In this document: positions 8,452 through 18,500 of the stretch, in pieces | Position numbering within the stretch: position 1 is the first letter of the stretch | Layout of the letters: each line of letters opens with the position of its first letter | Assembly: GCF_014697475.1 (NCBI RefSeq) | Contig: NZ_JACJRV010000058.1 | Location: 1 to 44,101 of the forward strand | Direction of reading: 5' to 3' | DNA: 44,101 bases | Origin: Nostoc sp. FACHB-152 | GTDB lineage: Bacteria; Cyanobacteriota; Cyanobacteriia; Cyanobacteriales; Nostocaceae | Notes under the pieces: model-generated | Told to the model about the DNA's origin: nothing | The model's database searches: none | The model's input: only the letters and a program-made list of their open reading frames with translations | Program-made: the position numbers and the translations under genes

Positions 8452-8628
8452 TTAATAACGGACACCTTTACGTGCAGCTTCCGCTTTACGCTTACGGCGT
8501 AGACTGGGCTTTTCGTATCTTTCTCGGCGTTTAACTTCAGATAAAATCCCGGCCCTTTGAATTTTCTTTTTAAAACGTCTTAGTGCCGAGTCAATTGTCT
8601 CATTTTCACCCAAACGAACTTCAGCCAC
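8452..8628 (-). CDS. rpsU: 30S ribosomal protein S21
   Basis: A short gene of 58 residues starting with [23 protein letters not shown], then [20 protein letters not shown], ending RKGVRY. This is bS21, a small basic protein of the 30S subunit near the anti-Shine-Dalgarno region. On the minus strand a G-rich AGGGGG lies about 12 bases before the GTG. The length matches the usual 55-70 residues. It lies downstream of the KH gene on the same strand, in line with the translation-related genes ffh and rpsP. Confidence 0.95.
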   Translation of the reverse strand: MAEVRLGENETIDSALRRFKKKIQRAGILSEVKRRERYEKPSLRRKRKAEAARKGVRY

Positions 8629-8830
8629 TCCCTAGTTTCACCCCCTGACAGAGATTTAGAAGTTGCATTCAACAATAGCATTTAGAAATAAAGAAAATGG
8701 GGGAAGGTAGGAGTTGAAGCATCAAGGCTAAAGGAAAAAAGTTCATACTAGCCTGCGGTAAGCCACCCAAAGGGTGTCTACACACTTTACACTTCAGACT
8801 TTTTCTCCCTCATCTTCCTTTCTCTCTAGT

Positions 8831-9271
8831 TTAAACCGAGCGGGAACGGGGTTTAGCAATAGGTCTACTAGGCCCGTCTCCGCTTCTTTCTCTCGTTCTT
8901 GGCGGTGGTGTTCGCTCTTCGCGGTCTTCATCAAAAGACATCCCATCTCGCCCCATAGCGGCACTGCCATAGATATCCAGGTACACTGATTGTCCAGCAA
9001 GCTCCGCAGCAGCAGCAATTACTGTGCGAATCGCCTGAATATTGCGTCCACCGCGACCAAATACTTTGCCTTTATCTGCACTGTCAAAAGCAATGCGAAT
9101 CCAAACCTTTTTCAGGGTGTGAGAAATTTCACAATCGACGCTTAAAGTCTCTGGAGATTCTAAAAACGGCTGCACTAAAAATTTAACTAGTCCAACATAG
9201 TCGGGACTAGCTGTTGGAAATTGTGTGTTGACGTTATGATGCGGGTTGGGCACTGACCTGTTCAAAAACAT
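8831..9271 (-). CDS. KH-domain RNA-binding protein (KhpA-like) with arginine-rich tail
   Basis: A 146-residue protein. The core (about 18-100) is a KhpA/YlqC-type KH domain: [20 protein letters not shown], then [20 protein letters not shown] with the RNA-binding loop GRGG, and [17 protein letters not shown]. KhpA proteins are usually 75-85 residues; here an extra tail of about 45 residues, rich in Arg, Pro and acidic residues ([20 protein letters not shown]), is probably disordered and RNA-binding. It follows rpsP, the common bacterial order. The ATG overlaps the rpsP end by 38 bases; internal GTG at 9253 and TTG at 9265 also overlap it. The overlap suggests translational coupling. Confidence 0.85.
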   Translation of the reverse strand: MFLNRSVPNPHHNVNTQFPTASPDYVGLVKFLVQPFLESPETLSVDCEISHTLKKVWIRIAFDSADKGKVFGRGGRNIQAIRTVIAAAAELAGQSVYLDIYGSAAMGRDGMSFDEDREERTPPPRTRERSGDGPSRPIAKPRSRSV

Positions 9272-9494
9272 TAGCTTTTACTAAAATGCGACGTACTGTG
9301 TCAGTGGGTTGAGCGCCTTGTTGTAGTCGCTTGACGATGCCAGGAACGTCTAGTCGCACTTCATCAGTTCTGGGGTTGTAAAAGCCCAGTTCTTCTAGAG
9401 GACGACCATCTCGGCGAGAGATGCTATTCATGGCGACAATGCGGTAACTAGCTTCCCGCTTTTTTCCGTATCGCTTCAAGCGCAGTTTGATCAT
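9234..9494 (-). CDS. rpsP: 30S ribosomal protein S16
   Basis: An 86-residue protein starting [20 protein letters not shown], followed by [20 protein letters not shown], the S16 signature region. It is a primary-assembly protein of the 30S body. An AGGAG about a dozen bases upstream supports the ATG at 9494. It comes after ffh on the same strand with a 205-base repeat-bearing spacer, and its 3' end overlaps the KH gene. Confidence 0.97.
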   Translation of the reverse strand: MIKLRLKRYGKKREASYRIVAMNSISRRDGRPLEELGFYNPRTDEVRLDVPGIVKRLQQGAQPTDTVRRILVKANVFEQVSAQPAS

Positions 9495-9617
9495 GTTGAA
9501 GAATCGTTCTCCTGTTTGTTGGTATTTTTTGCAGCAATTAGCCTAGAAAGTAATTATAACTTCCCATGCTGAAATGCTCATTTTAACACTTGAACAGTGT
9601 TTACGGCTATTAAGTTA

Positions 9618-9692
9618 AGGCAATAGGGAGTAGGCAATAGGCAATAGGCAAGAGAAAAGTTCTCTACTGTAACCTGTAACCTGTAACCTGTT
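9618..9692. repeat. Two blocks of heptamer repeats
   Basis: Between ffh and rpsP lie runs of AGGCAAT-type heptamers (9618-9650, e.g. GGCAATAGGCAATAGGCA) and then three or four units of CTGTAAC (about 9666-9690). The AATAGGCAATAGGCAA segment recurs at 13916-13931. These are cyanobacterial short tandem repeats with no coding potential. Confidence 0.75.
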
Positions 9693-9699
9693 TCCTGTT

Positions 9700-11166
9700 C
9701 TAAAGACTCCCAAAGCCTTTTTTCTTTTTGTCCTTGGGTTTCTTTTTCTTTGTACCACCGCCGCCGCTATTGTAACCGCGCCATCCGGGGGCGGCGGGGC
9801 GGTTGCCTGCGCCTGCGAAAGCATTACCCATACCACCGCCAAACATACCTCCTGGCATACCAGGGAAGTTACCTTGACCCATTTGTTGCATGAGCGATCG
9901 CATTTTTTGGAAGTCTGCTACCAGCTTGCTGACATCTGATTCTTTGTAACCAGAACCACTCGCTACCCGTCGTCGCCGGCTGGGAGAACTTGCCAACAAA
10001 TCAGGGTCTTTACGTTCCTGCTTGGTCATGGAGTTAATCATCGCTTCGCAGCGTTTTAACTGAGTTTCTCCCTGCTTCAGTTGGTCATCTGACAGCTTGC
10101 CCATACCAGGAATCAACTTCATGATTCCTCCCAGCGACCCCATATTTTTCAACAGGCGCAGCTGTTTGAGAAAGTCAGTAAAGTCAAACTTCGCCGACAG
10201 AATTTTTTCCTGCATTTGCTCGGCATCTGCCAAGTCAATTTCTTCTTGGGCTTTTTCTACCAAAGTCAGCACATCGCCCATTCCCAAAATCCGCGATGCC
10301 ATACGGTCGGGGTAGAAAGGTTGCAGGGCTTCGACTTTCTCGCCGATACCGACAAATTTGATGGGTGCGCCGGAAATCTGGCGGACTGACAACGCCGCAC
10401 CACCTCGGCTATCACCATCTAACTTGGTGAGAATTGCGCCTGTAATTCCGATTTGTTCGTGGAAGGTGCGGGTGAGGTTGGCAGCTTCTTGACCAGTCAT
10501 TGCGTCCACGACAAGTAGAGTTTCGTGGGGTTGGACTGTTTCTTTGATGCGGGCTAATTCCGCCATCATGTCTTGGTCAATTTGCAAACGACCAGCAGTA
10601 TCGATAATTACTGTATTTACACCTTCTGCCTTGGCGCGTTCTACACCTTGACGGGCAATTTCCACAGGGTCTGCATCGCTACCTAAATCAAATACTGGTA
10701 CGTCAATTTGTTTACCCAAGGTGATCAACTGATCAATTGCGGCTGGGCGATATACGTCTGTAGCGACTAGTAAACAGCTACGGTCTAATTTACGAAGATG
10801 TAAAGCTAACTTGGCGGTGGCGGTGGTTTTACCAGTACCTTGCAACCCAGCCATTAACACAACTGTAGGCTTTTGTTCAGTTTCTGCCAGGGGAACGTTT
10901 TCTTCCCCCATCACCTGCACCAATTCATCGTAAACAATCTTGATGAACTGCTGGTCAGGGCGCACGCCAGAAATTACCTCGGCTCCCTGCGCCTTGGCTT
11001 CAACTTCGCTAATAAAATCTTTGACTACCTGGAGGTTGACATCTGCTTCCAACAAAGCGCGGCGGACTTCTCGCAAAGCCTCTTGAATGTTGGATTGCGA
11101 AATTTTATCTTGACCTCGTAGCTTTTTCCAAGCGGATTCTAAACGGTCTGCTAATGCATCAAACAT
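9700..11166 (-). CDS. ffh: Signal recognition particle protein Ffh (SRP54)
   Basis: A 488-residue GTPase that binds signal sequences and 4.5S RNA to target membrane proteins co-translationally. N domain about 1-95; G domain with GLQGTGKTT (107-115), DTAGR (about 189), TKLDGDSRGG; M domain about 300-440 with LMQQMGQGNFPGMPGGMFGG, rich in methionine and glycine for signal binding. The C-terminus is an extra low-complexity tail, GGGG then KKKKPKDKKKKGFGSL, longer and more basic than in E. coli. It heads the ffh, rpsP, KH order seen in many bacteria. Confidence 0.97.
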   Translation of the reverse strand: MFDALADRLESAWKKLRGQDKISQSNIQEALREVRRALLEADVNLQVVKDFISEVEAKAQGAEVISGVRPDQQFIKIVYDELVQVMGEENVPLAETEQKPTVVLMAGLQGTGKTTATAKLALHLRKLDRSCLLVATDVYRPAAIDQLITLGKQIDVPVFDLGSDADPVEIARQGVERAKAEGVNTVIIDTAGRLQIDQDMMAELARIKETVQPHETLLVVDAMTGQEAANLTRTFHEQIGITGAILTKLDGDSRGGAALSVRQISGAPIKFVGIGEKVEALQPFYPDRMASRILGMGDVLTLVEKAQEEIDLADAEQMQEKILSAKFDFTDFLKQLRLLKNMGSLGGIMKLIPGMGKLSDDQLKQGETQLKRCEAMINSMTKQERKDPDLLASSPSRRRRVASGSGYKESDVSKLVADFQKMRSLMQQMGQGNFPGMPGGMFGGGMGNAFAGAGNRPAAPGWRGYNSGGGGTKKKKPKDKKKKGFGSL

Positions 11167-11457
11167 ATCTTAGTTACTAGTTATTTAGCCAATGGGGAAG
11201 CCTGCATCGCCAAGCAACGATACAGAATTTCCGGTAGAATTTGAACGTGCTATCTACCAGCTTAGTAGTTTTCACTCCGACTTGAGCAACTATATACCTA
11301 CTTGGGCTGGGGTGGTAAACCGTATTTTATGTGTAAATATTGATTTTTGCCGCGTGCGATCGCTTTCTTAGCTTGGCATATTAACAGTAGTATTCAAATA
11401 ACAAATTTTTCTTTTATTTATCAATTAAATTAAAAATAAAGCTATCAAAATATCGCT

Positions 11458-12090
11458 ATGGCTAGTAACATTCTGCTGCAAGCTGAAGAGATTATTCACC
11501 TCTCTGGTATCAGTTGGCAAACCTATGAAAATTTACTAAATGAGCTTAGTGCTAGTCGCCGCCTTCGGCTTACTTATAATCGAGGTAATCTTGAAATTAT
11601 GGTTCCTTCGCCTGAACATGAACGTTATAAAAAAATCCTGGGTCGCTTTGTTGAAACTCTATCTGAAGAATTAGAAATTAGTATTGACCCTCTTGGTTCT
11701 ACTACTTTCAAACGACCTGACTCTATTGGGGCAGAACCAGACGAATGCTTTTATATTGGAAATATCAATGTAATTAGAGGTAAAAAGAGAATTGATTTAC
11801 AGCTAGATCCGCCGCCTGATTTAGTAATTGAAATTGATATTACCAGTGGTTCTAAAAACAGATTTGAAGTTTATGCAGCTATGGGTGTGCCTGAAATTTG
11901 GCTTTATAATGGCACAAAATTTACTATTAATATACTGCAAAATAATGAATATGTATCTGTTAACCAGAGTTTAGCTTTTCCTAATCTCCCTTTGCTAGAA
12001 ATTGCTGATTTTTTAGCACAGGTTGAGCAAAAAGATTATTTAGACTTGGTTCGAGAATTTCGTAACTGGGTAAAAAGCAAAAAAAATTAG
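11458..12090 (+). CDS. Uma2-family (DUF820) putative endonuclease
   Basis: A 210-residue protein of the Uma2 family, hugely expanded in filamentous cyanobacteria. Visible: SWQTYENLLNE near the N-terminus, MVPSPEHERYKKILGRFVE, PDLVIEIDITSGSKNRFEVY and MGVPEIWLYN. The acidic residues of PDLVIEI with downstream Lys resemble a PD-(D/E)XK nuclease core, but the biological role of the family is largely unknown and activity is not assured. No partner gene is next to it. No strong ribosome binding site is seen ahead of the ATG; the leader is very AT-rich. Confidence 0.85.
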   Translation: MASNILLQAEEIIHLSGISWQTYENLLNELSASRRLRLTYNRGNLEIMVPSPEHERYKKILGRFVETLSEELEISIDPLGSTTFKRPDSIGAEPDECFYIGNINVIRGKKRIDLQLDPPPDLVIEIDITSGSKNRFEVYAAMGVPEIWLYNGTKFTINILQNNEYVSVNQSLAFPNLPLLEIADFLAQVEQKDYLDLVREFRNWVKSKKN

Positions 12091-12108
12091 TACAACTATA
12101 ATACCACT

Positions 12109-12131
12109 AATATGTTTAATGAAAACATATT
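12109..12131. promoter_or_regulatory. Perfect inverted repeat between Uma2 and GH13 genes
   Basis: AATATGTTT and AAACATATT form a perfect 9-base inverted repeat around five bases, 18 bases after the Uma2 stop and about 100 before the GH13 start. No T-run follows, so an operator is as likely as a terminator. Confidence 0.4.
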
Positions 12132-12232
12132 GATATCATCCTTAACTCTTATTTCTTAAGAAAGACGTTTTTTATTAATTTATATTACAAAATCAAAATG
12201 AGTATATTAAGAAAAATCCTGCAAAACTAGAA

Positions 12233-13900
12233 ATGGCGAACTTGATAGAATTTGAATTATTTGCTCCTAGAAATGAAAAAGCTGCTTTAATTGGCTCATT
12301 TTCTGACTGGAAAGAGATACCTTTAGAAAAGCATGAAGATGGTTATTTCCGGACTCAAATAGCATTAGCAGATGGAGTATATCAATATAAGTTTCGGATT
12401 CAGTCAAAAAGCCCACAATTTGCCGATAAATGGATAGATGTGATTGACCCTTATGCTACTGATGTAGATGAACACAAAAAGCAGGGCATAGTTAAAATCA
12501 AAGACGGTCAACGTATAGTAGATACATATGTTTGGCAACATGATGACACGCTACTACCGAGTAATGAAGAATTAGTAATATATGAAATGCACGTTGCCGA
12601 TTTTACTGGGAATGATGCTGATATCGAAAAACGAGGCAAGTATCAAGGAGCGATCGCCAAGTTAGATTATCTTAAAGAATTGGGAATAAATGCCATTGAA
12701 TTAATGCCAGTGAATGAGTATCCTGGCGATTATAGTTGGGGTTATAAAGTTCGCCATTTCTTTGCAACAGAATCAAGTTACGGTTCAACAGAAGATTTAA
12801 AACAGTTTATTGATGAGTGTCACAGCAGAGGCATTCGTGTTTTTCTCGATGGAATTTATAATCACACCGATGAAGAATGTCCATTAATGCTAATTGATCG
12901 TAATTATTGGTATTACGAACATATGCATTATCCCGAAGACCCAGATAATTACTGGGGGCCGGAGTTTAACTACGATAATTACGATGAGAAATTAGATATC
13001 AAACCCGCATGGAAATATGTTGGTGATGTAGTAAAATTTTGGGTTGAAGAGTATCACATTGATGGGATTCGGTTTGATGCAGTGCGTCAATTGGCTAACT
13101 TTGAATTTTTAAATTGGTTAGCTAAAAATGCCAAAAATAGTACTGCACCAAAGCCATTTTATAATATTGCCGAACACATTCCTGATACCAGTACAGTAGT
13201 CAAGCCAGATGGCCCATTAGATGGTTGTTGGCATGAGAGTTTTCATTATTTTGTGATTCCTCATGTTTGTGGGGAAAAGTTTGAGCTAGAAAAGATAATG
13301 CAGGTTTTAGACCCTAGAAGGCAAGGATATCAAACTAGTATCAATGTCATCAATTATTTAGCAACTCACGATCGCGAACATATATTGAGAGAATTAGGCG
13401 ATCGCGGTATCTTTGGCAAAGATGCCTTCACAAGAGCTAAATTAGCCGCAGTCCTATTAATGACAGCGATGGGTATACCCATGCTATGGATGGGAGATGA
13501 ATTCGGCGAATATCAGCAAAAAAGCGAGGATGTAACTAAACCCAAAAAAATTAACTGGTCGTTATTAGAAAAAGACGAGAATAGTGATTTATTCGAGCAT
13601 TATAAAAAACTGATCGCTTTACGCCGAGAAAATCCAGCATTGCATACTGACAATATTGAGTTCTTCCATACCAACGCCGAAGCTAAAGTATTGTCCTTTG
13701 TTCGTTGGAATGATACAGGTTCTCAAGTCGTCGTTGTAGTTAATTTCTCTGACCAGGATTTAAATAATTATAAAATTGCAAAATTCCCTGTGGCTGAGTC
13801 TTGGTTTGATTGGTTTAGCAACAGTGAGGTAGCAGTTGAAAATGATAGTTTAGTTACTAACATCCCCAGCTATACAGCTAAGATATTTGTTGCACAATAG
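12233..13900 (+). CDS. GH13 alpha-amylase-family glucan enzyme
   Basis: A 555-residue intracellular protein without a signal peptide. Residues 1-95 look like a CBM48/E-set domain (LIGSFSDWKEIPLE, DGVYQYKFRI). The catalytic barrel follows with region I DGIYNH (206-211), region II GIRFDAV with nucleophile Asp282, region III YNIAEHI with acid/base Glu314, and region IV ATHD (His379-Asp380). The C-terminal beta domain is about 480-555. The layout resembles branching enzyme, malto-oligosyltrehalose hydrolase and related alpha-glucan enzymes; exact specificity is not readable. Region IV has Thr where many amylases have Asn. glgA lies 24 kb away in the window. Confidence 0.85.
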   Translation: MANLIEFELFAPRNEKAALIGSFSDWKEIPLEKHEDGYFRTQIALADGVYQYKFRIQSKSPQFADKWIDVIDPYATDVDEHKKQGIVKIKDGQRIVDTYVWQHDDTLLPSNEELVIYEMHVADFTGNDADIEKRGKYQGAIAKLDYLKELGINAIELMPVNEYPGDYSWGYKVRHFFATESSYGSTEDLKQFIDECHSRGIRVFLDGIYNHTDEECPLMLIDRNYWYYEHMHYPEDPDNYWGPEFNYDNYDEKLDIKPAWKYVGDVVKFWVEEYHIDGIRFDAVRQLANFEFLNWLAKNAKNSTAPKPFYNIAEHIPDTSTVVKPDGPLDGCWHESFHYFVIPHVCGEKFELEKIMQVLDPRRQGYQTSINVINYLATHDREHILRELGDRGIFGKDAFTRAKLAAVLLMTAMGIPMLWMGDEFGEYQQKSEDVTKPKKINWSLLEKDENSDLFEHYKKLIALRRENPALHTDNIEFFHTNAEAKVLSFVRWNDTGSQVVVVVNFSDQDLNNYKIAKFPVAESWFDWFSNSEVAVENDSLVTNIPSYTAKIFVAQ

Positions 13901-13903
13901 TTT

Positions 13904-13957
13904 CAGGCAAGAGGGAATAGGCAATAGGCAACAGTGCTTTCTATTCTCTTTTGCCTG
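13904..13957 (+). terminator. Long stem-loop after the GH13 gene
   Basis: CAGGCAAGAGGGAATAG (13904-13920) pairs with CTATTCTCTTTTGCCTG (13941-13957) with two non-Watson-Crick positions, followed by a T-rich stretch. It begins four bases after the GH13 stop codon region and contains a heptamer repeat. A terminator role is likely. Confidence 0.5.
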
Positions 13958-14112
13958 TTTCTGGTTTACTTTTAAAAGTAGGAAATTACTACTCCTAAGA
14001 TGAGTAGTAACCGCTTAATTTAAAACTAGAAGATTCTAAAATAGAAGTAAGTCAAAAGTTAGAGCTATAACCGCAACAAGTTCTAAAAAAGTAATTGCAG
14101 ATATTAATAAGA

Positions 14113-15201
14113 ATGCTGAATACAATTCAAGAAGATGTGTTAGCGACAGAGACAAAAACACGGCCTGTTAGGTTGTGGATGCCTGAACGGGTAATGTTTA
14201 CACCAGCCGCTTTAGATGAGCCTTGGGGAAAGCAGATTTATGAGCGATTGCGATCGCTCAACCTCCCCATAGAAGAGTTACCACGTAATCGTTTAACAGG
14301 TTTGCGCGGCGAAAGCGATCGCGCCACTTACGATATTGCCAAGCGTACCCTCGCCGTTGTGACTGCACCACCCAGTCAATTTAAGCTGAGTCCTATCCCC
14401 CCGTCTGCTGACTGGCAATTTCACCTTGCTGAGGGTTGTCCTGCACATTGCCAATACTGTTATCTAGCTGGGAGTTTATCTGGCCCGCCTGTGATTCGTA
14501 CCTATGCCAACTTACCGCAAATATTAGAGAATTTGGCAGCTTACGAGCGACCAGGACAGATTACAACTTATGAGGTTAGTTGTTATACTGACCCCTTGGG
14601 AATTGAGCATTTAACAGGTAGTCTGGCTGAATGTATCCGTTATTTTGGCACTCGTGAAGATGCTCATTTACGTTGGGTATCCAAGTTTGATGCAGTAGAT
14701 AATTTACTTGACTTACCGCACAACGGTCATACTCGCTGCCGTGTGAGCGTGAATGCTGCACCGATTTCGGGTAAATTTGAAGGCGGTACAGCCTCAGTAG
14801 CGTCGCGGCTGGCGGCGTTGCGTAAGTTAGCATTACCAAAAGCAAGTGGCGGTGGTGGCTACCCAGTTGGGCTGGTGATTGCACCAATTATGCCTATAGA
14901 AGATTGGCAAATGCACTACAGCCGATTGTTTGACTCGATTAGCGCAGCACTAGATATGGAATGCGACCTGACTTTTGAGCTAATCTCGCACCGCTTTACA
15001 CCAGGGTCAAAAGAAGTGTTGCAGACTTGGTATCCGCAATCGAAACTCGATATGGATGAGGAGAAACGCACCATCAAACGCAATAAGTTTGGCGGGGTTA
15101 AGTATGTTTATGACGCTGACACTATGAAGACGATGAAACGCTTTTTTGAGAGTGAGATTCAACGGCGTTTTCCCAATGCCAATATTTTATATTGGACTTA
15201 G
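14113..15201 (+). CDS. Spore photoproduct lyase-like radical SAM protein
   Basis: About 362 residues (frame open to 14095). The radical SAM motif is CPAHCQYC (Cys109, Cys113, Cys116, spacing CxxxCxxC as in SPL), with Tyr115 and Tyr117 beside the cluster. SCYTDPLGIEHLTGS has Cys157, matching by position the SPL cysteine (Cys141 in B. subtilis) that returns a hydrogen atom. The C-terminal part (LTFELISHRFT, KYVYDADTM, ILYWT) also follows SplB. SplB reverses the thymine dimer of UV-treated spores using SAM. The organism does not make endospores, so the substrate may be the same dimer in DNA of resting cells, or another lesion; this is inferred. It stands alone. Confidence 0.85.
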   Translation: MLNTIQEDVLATETKTRPVRLWMPERVMFTPAALDEPWGKQIYERLRSLNLPIEELPRNRLTGLRGESDRATYDIAKRTLAVVTAPPSQFKLSPIPPSADWQFHLAEGCPAHCQYCYLAGSLSGPPVIRTYANLPQILENLAAYERPGQITTYEVSCYTDPLGIEHLTGSLAECIRYFGTREDAHLRWVSKFDAVDNLLDLPHNGHTRCRVSVNAAPISGKFEGGTASVASRLAALRKLALPKASGGGGYPVGLVIAPIMPIEDWQMHYSRLFDSISAALDMECDLTFELISHRFTPGSKEVLQTWYPQSKLDMDEEKRTIKRNKFGGVKYVYDADTMKTMKRFFESEIQRRFPNANILYWT

Positions 15202-15323
15202 CCCTTAAAACAGTGAACAGGGACTTAAACCCAAAGATAAACACCTCATTCTTTACTGATAACTGATAACTGTTAAAGTAAGGCCTGAGCAGTACAAAAT
15301 CCCCGAACAGCTTCGCTAAACTG

Positions 15324-15433
15324 CTAATTTTGTTCCATCAATGCCATATGTCCACCAGGCTTGATGGTAACTCTATATTTATGCGATCGCTTGCTTTCAG
15401 CAACGCCGGGGATATTATTACATCTTCTATTGC
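15324..15433 (-). pseudogene. Remnant of an alpha/beta hydrolase C-terminus
   Basis: The minus-strand frame, open for about 36 codons with no start, reads ...VAESKRSHKYRVTIKPGGHM and ends ALMEQN then TAG. PGGHMALMEQ resembles the C-terminal catalytic-histidine segment of alpha/beta hydrolases. A stop lies just upstream and no start or N-terminal part is visible nearby, so this is probably a decayed gene fragment. The call rests on a short motif. Confidence 0.45.
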
Positions 15434-15515
15434 CAATCTAAAAAATACTTTGAAATTATGAATTTTTTCAGATAAATGGGAAAACTAAGGCCAGAGATTT
15501 TCCAAATTTGGCCTT

Positions 15516-18500
15516 ATGGTTAGTACAAGAGTCAGTATTCCCGGATACCATTTAGTTGAAAAAATATACAATGGTTCTCGAACAGTAGTTTATCGAGGAT
15601 ATCGTGAAGCTGATTCCTTAGCTATAGTGATTAAACTGCTTAAAAATCCTTATCCCAGCTTCAATGAATTAGTGCAGTTTCGCAATCAGTATACTATTGC
15701 TAAAAATCTCAATTCACCGTTGATTATTCAAACCTATAGCTTAGAAGCGTATCAAAATAGCTATGGGTTGGTAATGGAAGATTTTGGCGGAATTTCTTTG
15801 AAACAATGGATTACCCAAGAAAAAACTGCACCATCTTTAAGAGACTTTTTACAAATAGCGATCGCTCTGTGCAGTACCTTAGAAATACTTTACCATCAGA
15901 AAATTATTCATAAAGATATCAAACCCAGCAATATATTAATTAATCCCGAAACTAAACAAATTAAATTAATAGACTTTAGCATTGCATCTCTACTACCAAG
16001 AGAAACTCAAACTCTCGTCAATCCTAATGTCTTAGAAGGGACACTAGCTTATATTTCTCCAGAACAAACCGGAAGAATGAACCGGGGAATTGACTACCGC
16101 AGTGACTTTTATTCTTTGGGCGTTACTTTTTACGAATTACTTACAGGTGAATTACCCTTTCAATCAAACGACCCGATGGAATTGGTGCATTGCCATATTG
16201 CTAAAATGCCTGCATTAGGGAGCAGAGAAGAAGTTCCCCAGATGCTTTCTGATATTGTCATGAAGTTGATGGCGAAAAATGCTGAAGACCGCTATCAAAG
16301 TGCATTAGGCTTGAAATTTGATTTAGAAAATTGTTGGCATCAACTCCAGTCAATAGGGGAAATTAAGAGTTTTCTAATTGCTCAAAAAGATGTGTGCGAT
16401 CGCTTTATTATCCCTGATAAACTCTATGGCAGAGACGCAGAAATAGCAACTCTCCTGCAAGCATTTGATAGAGTTAGCCTTGGTGCAACTGAAATGATTT
16501 TAGTTGCTGGCTTTTCCGGGATTGGGAAAACAGCAGTAGTCAACGAAGTGCATAAACCAATTGTGCGACAACGGGGCTATTTTATTAAAGGGAAATATGA
16601 CCAATTTCAACGTAATATCCCCTTGAGTGCCTTTGTCCAAGCCTTCCGAGATTTAATTGGGCAATTATTAACCGAAAACGATGTCCAAATCCAGCAATGG
16701 AAAAATAAGATATTAGATGCTGTTGGCGAAAATGGACAGGTAATTATTGAAGTCATTCCTGAATTAGCAAAAATTATTGGTCAACAGCCACCTGTGCCAG
16801 AATTATCAGGAACAGCCGCACAAAATCGCTTTAATTTATTATTCCAAAAATTTACTCAAGTTTTTACTAGTGCTGAACATCCATTAGTTATATTTTTAGA
16901 TGATTTGCAATGGGCTGATTCGGCATCCCTAATGTTGATGCAATTATTAATGGCTGATACAAAACATCTTTTATTAATTGGTGCTTATCGTGATAACGAA
17001 GTCCACCAAGCACACCAATTAATTTTGACTTTGAATGATATTCAAACAACAGCAGCCACGATTAATACCATTACATTAGCACCGTTGAGTCAAGATGAAG
17101 TTGAGCAATTAGTTACTGATACCCTTAAATCTCCCAAAAATTTAGCTTTACCTCTGGCTATACAGGTATATCAAGAAACTAAAGGTAATCCTTTTTTTGC
17201 TATCCAGATACTCAAAGCATTATACGAAGATGGATTAATTCAATTTAAATTTGAGTCAGGATACTGGCTATATAATATCACACAAACAAATCAGCAGGCG
17301 GTTACAGATGATGTTGTGCAATTCATGGTATCTCAATTACAAAAACTGCCGCAATCAACTCAAAGAGTTCTACAATTAGCCGCTTGTATTGGCAATCAAT
17401 TCGATTTATTAACTTTAGCAATTGTTTTTGAAGAATCAGAAATTGAAACGGCTGCTAGTTTATGGAAAGCTTTGCAGGAAGGTTTGATTTTACCTATTAG
17501 TGATGTTTATAAATTTTATCAAGGCGAAACTGATGAGCAAATAGCGCAGTCCAATGAGAATCTTAGTAAAAATTTAGCCAAATATAAATTTTTACATGAC
17601 AGAGTTCAACAAGCTGCCTATTCTCTAATTCCTGAACATCAAAAACAAGCGACTCACCTGAAAATTGGGCAATTGCTGCTGCAAAAATCCTCTTTAATAG
17701 AACAAGAAGAAAAACTGTTTGATATTGTTGGGCATTTAAATCTCGGACAAGATTTAATTACTCAATCAACAGAACGCGAAAGCTTGGCTCAACTTAACTT
17801 AGCAGCAGGAAAAAAAGCTAAAAATTCTACCGCTTATGCTGCGGCGAGAGCTTATTTTCAGGCTGGGATAGAACTACTCATAGCCAATTGCTGGCAAGAG
17901 CAATATGAATTAACCCTAAATCTTTATGTTGCCGCCGCCGAAGCTGCTTATTTAAATGCTGACTTTGATGGTATGGAACAAATAGCGCAAGAGGTGTTGC
18001 ATTCAGCCCAGAGTGCTTTAGATAAAGTAAAAATTTACGAAATTCAAATTGCGGCTCAGACAGCCCAAACCAGACATTTAGCTGCGATCGCAGTGGGTAG
18101 AGATGCACTCTCACAATTGGGAGTTGAGCTACCAATGCAGCCCAATGATGCTGAGATTGGTAAAGCTTTACAAATTCTCGCAACTCAACTTGCAGACAAA
18201 CGCATTGAGGAATTGGCTGACTTACCTATAATGTGCGATCGCCAGGCACAAGCAGCTATGCAACTTTTAGGAATGTTGTTTGCACCCGTATTCCAGGGAA
18301 TGCCGGGATTATTGCCCTTAATTAGCTCTAAAATGGTGATTTTATCGCTACAGTTTGGCAATGCGCCCGCCTCGACGGTGGGATATGTACTTCATGGTAT
18401 GGTGCTATGTGCCTTTTTAGGAGAGGTTGACTCAGGCTATGCCTTTGGGCAATTGGCATTACATTTGCTAGAGCGGTTCAATGTGCCGGAATTAAAATCG

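Noticed and set aside
8191-8502. 103-residue plus-strand frame
   Set aside because: It overlaps rpsU on the opposite strand and has cysteine- and phenylalanine-rich low-quality sequence; a shadow.
8794-9018. 74-residue frame overlapping the KH gene end
   Set aside because: It is another frame of the KH gene's arginine-rich 3' part; no independent support.
9618-9692. Possible CRISPR array
   Set aside because: Units are seven bases with no spacers between; they are heptamer tandem repeats.
14576-14887. 103-residue minus-strand frame inside the SplB-like gene
   Set aside because: Antisense shadow; His- and Leu-rich with no motif.
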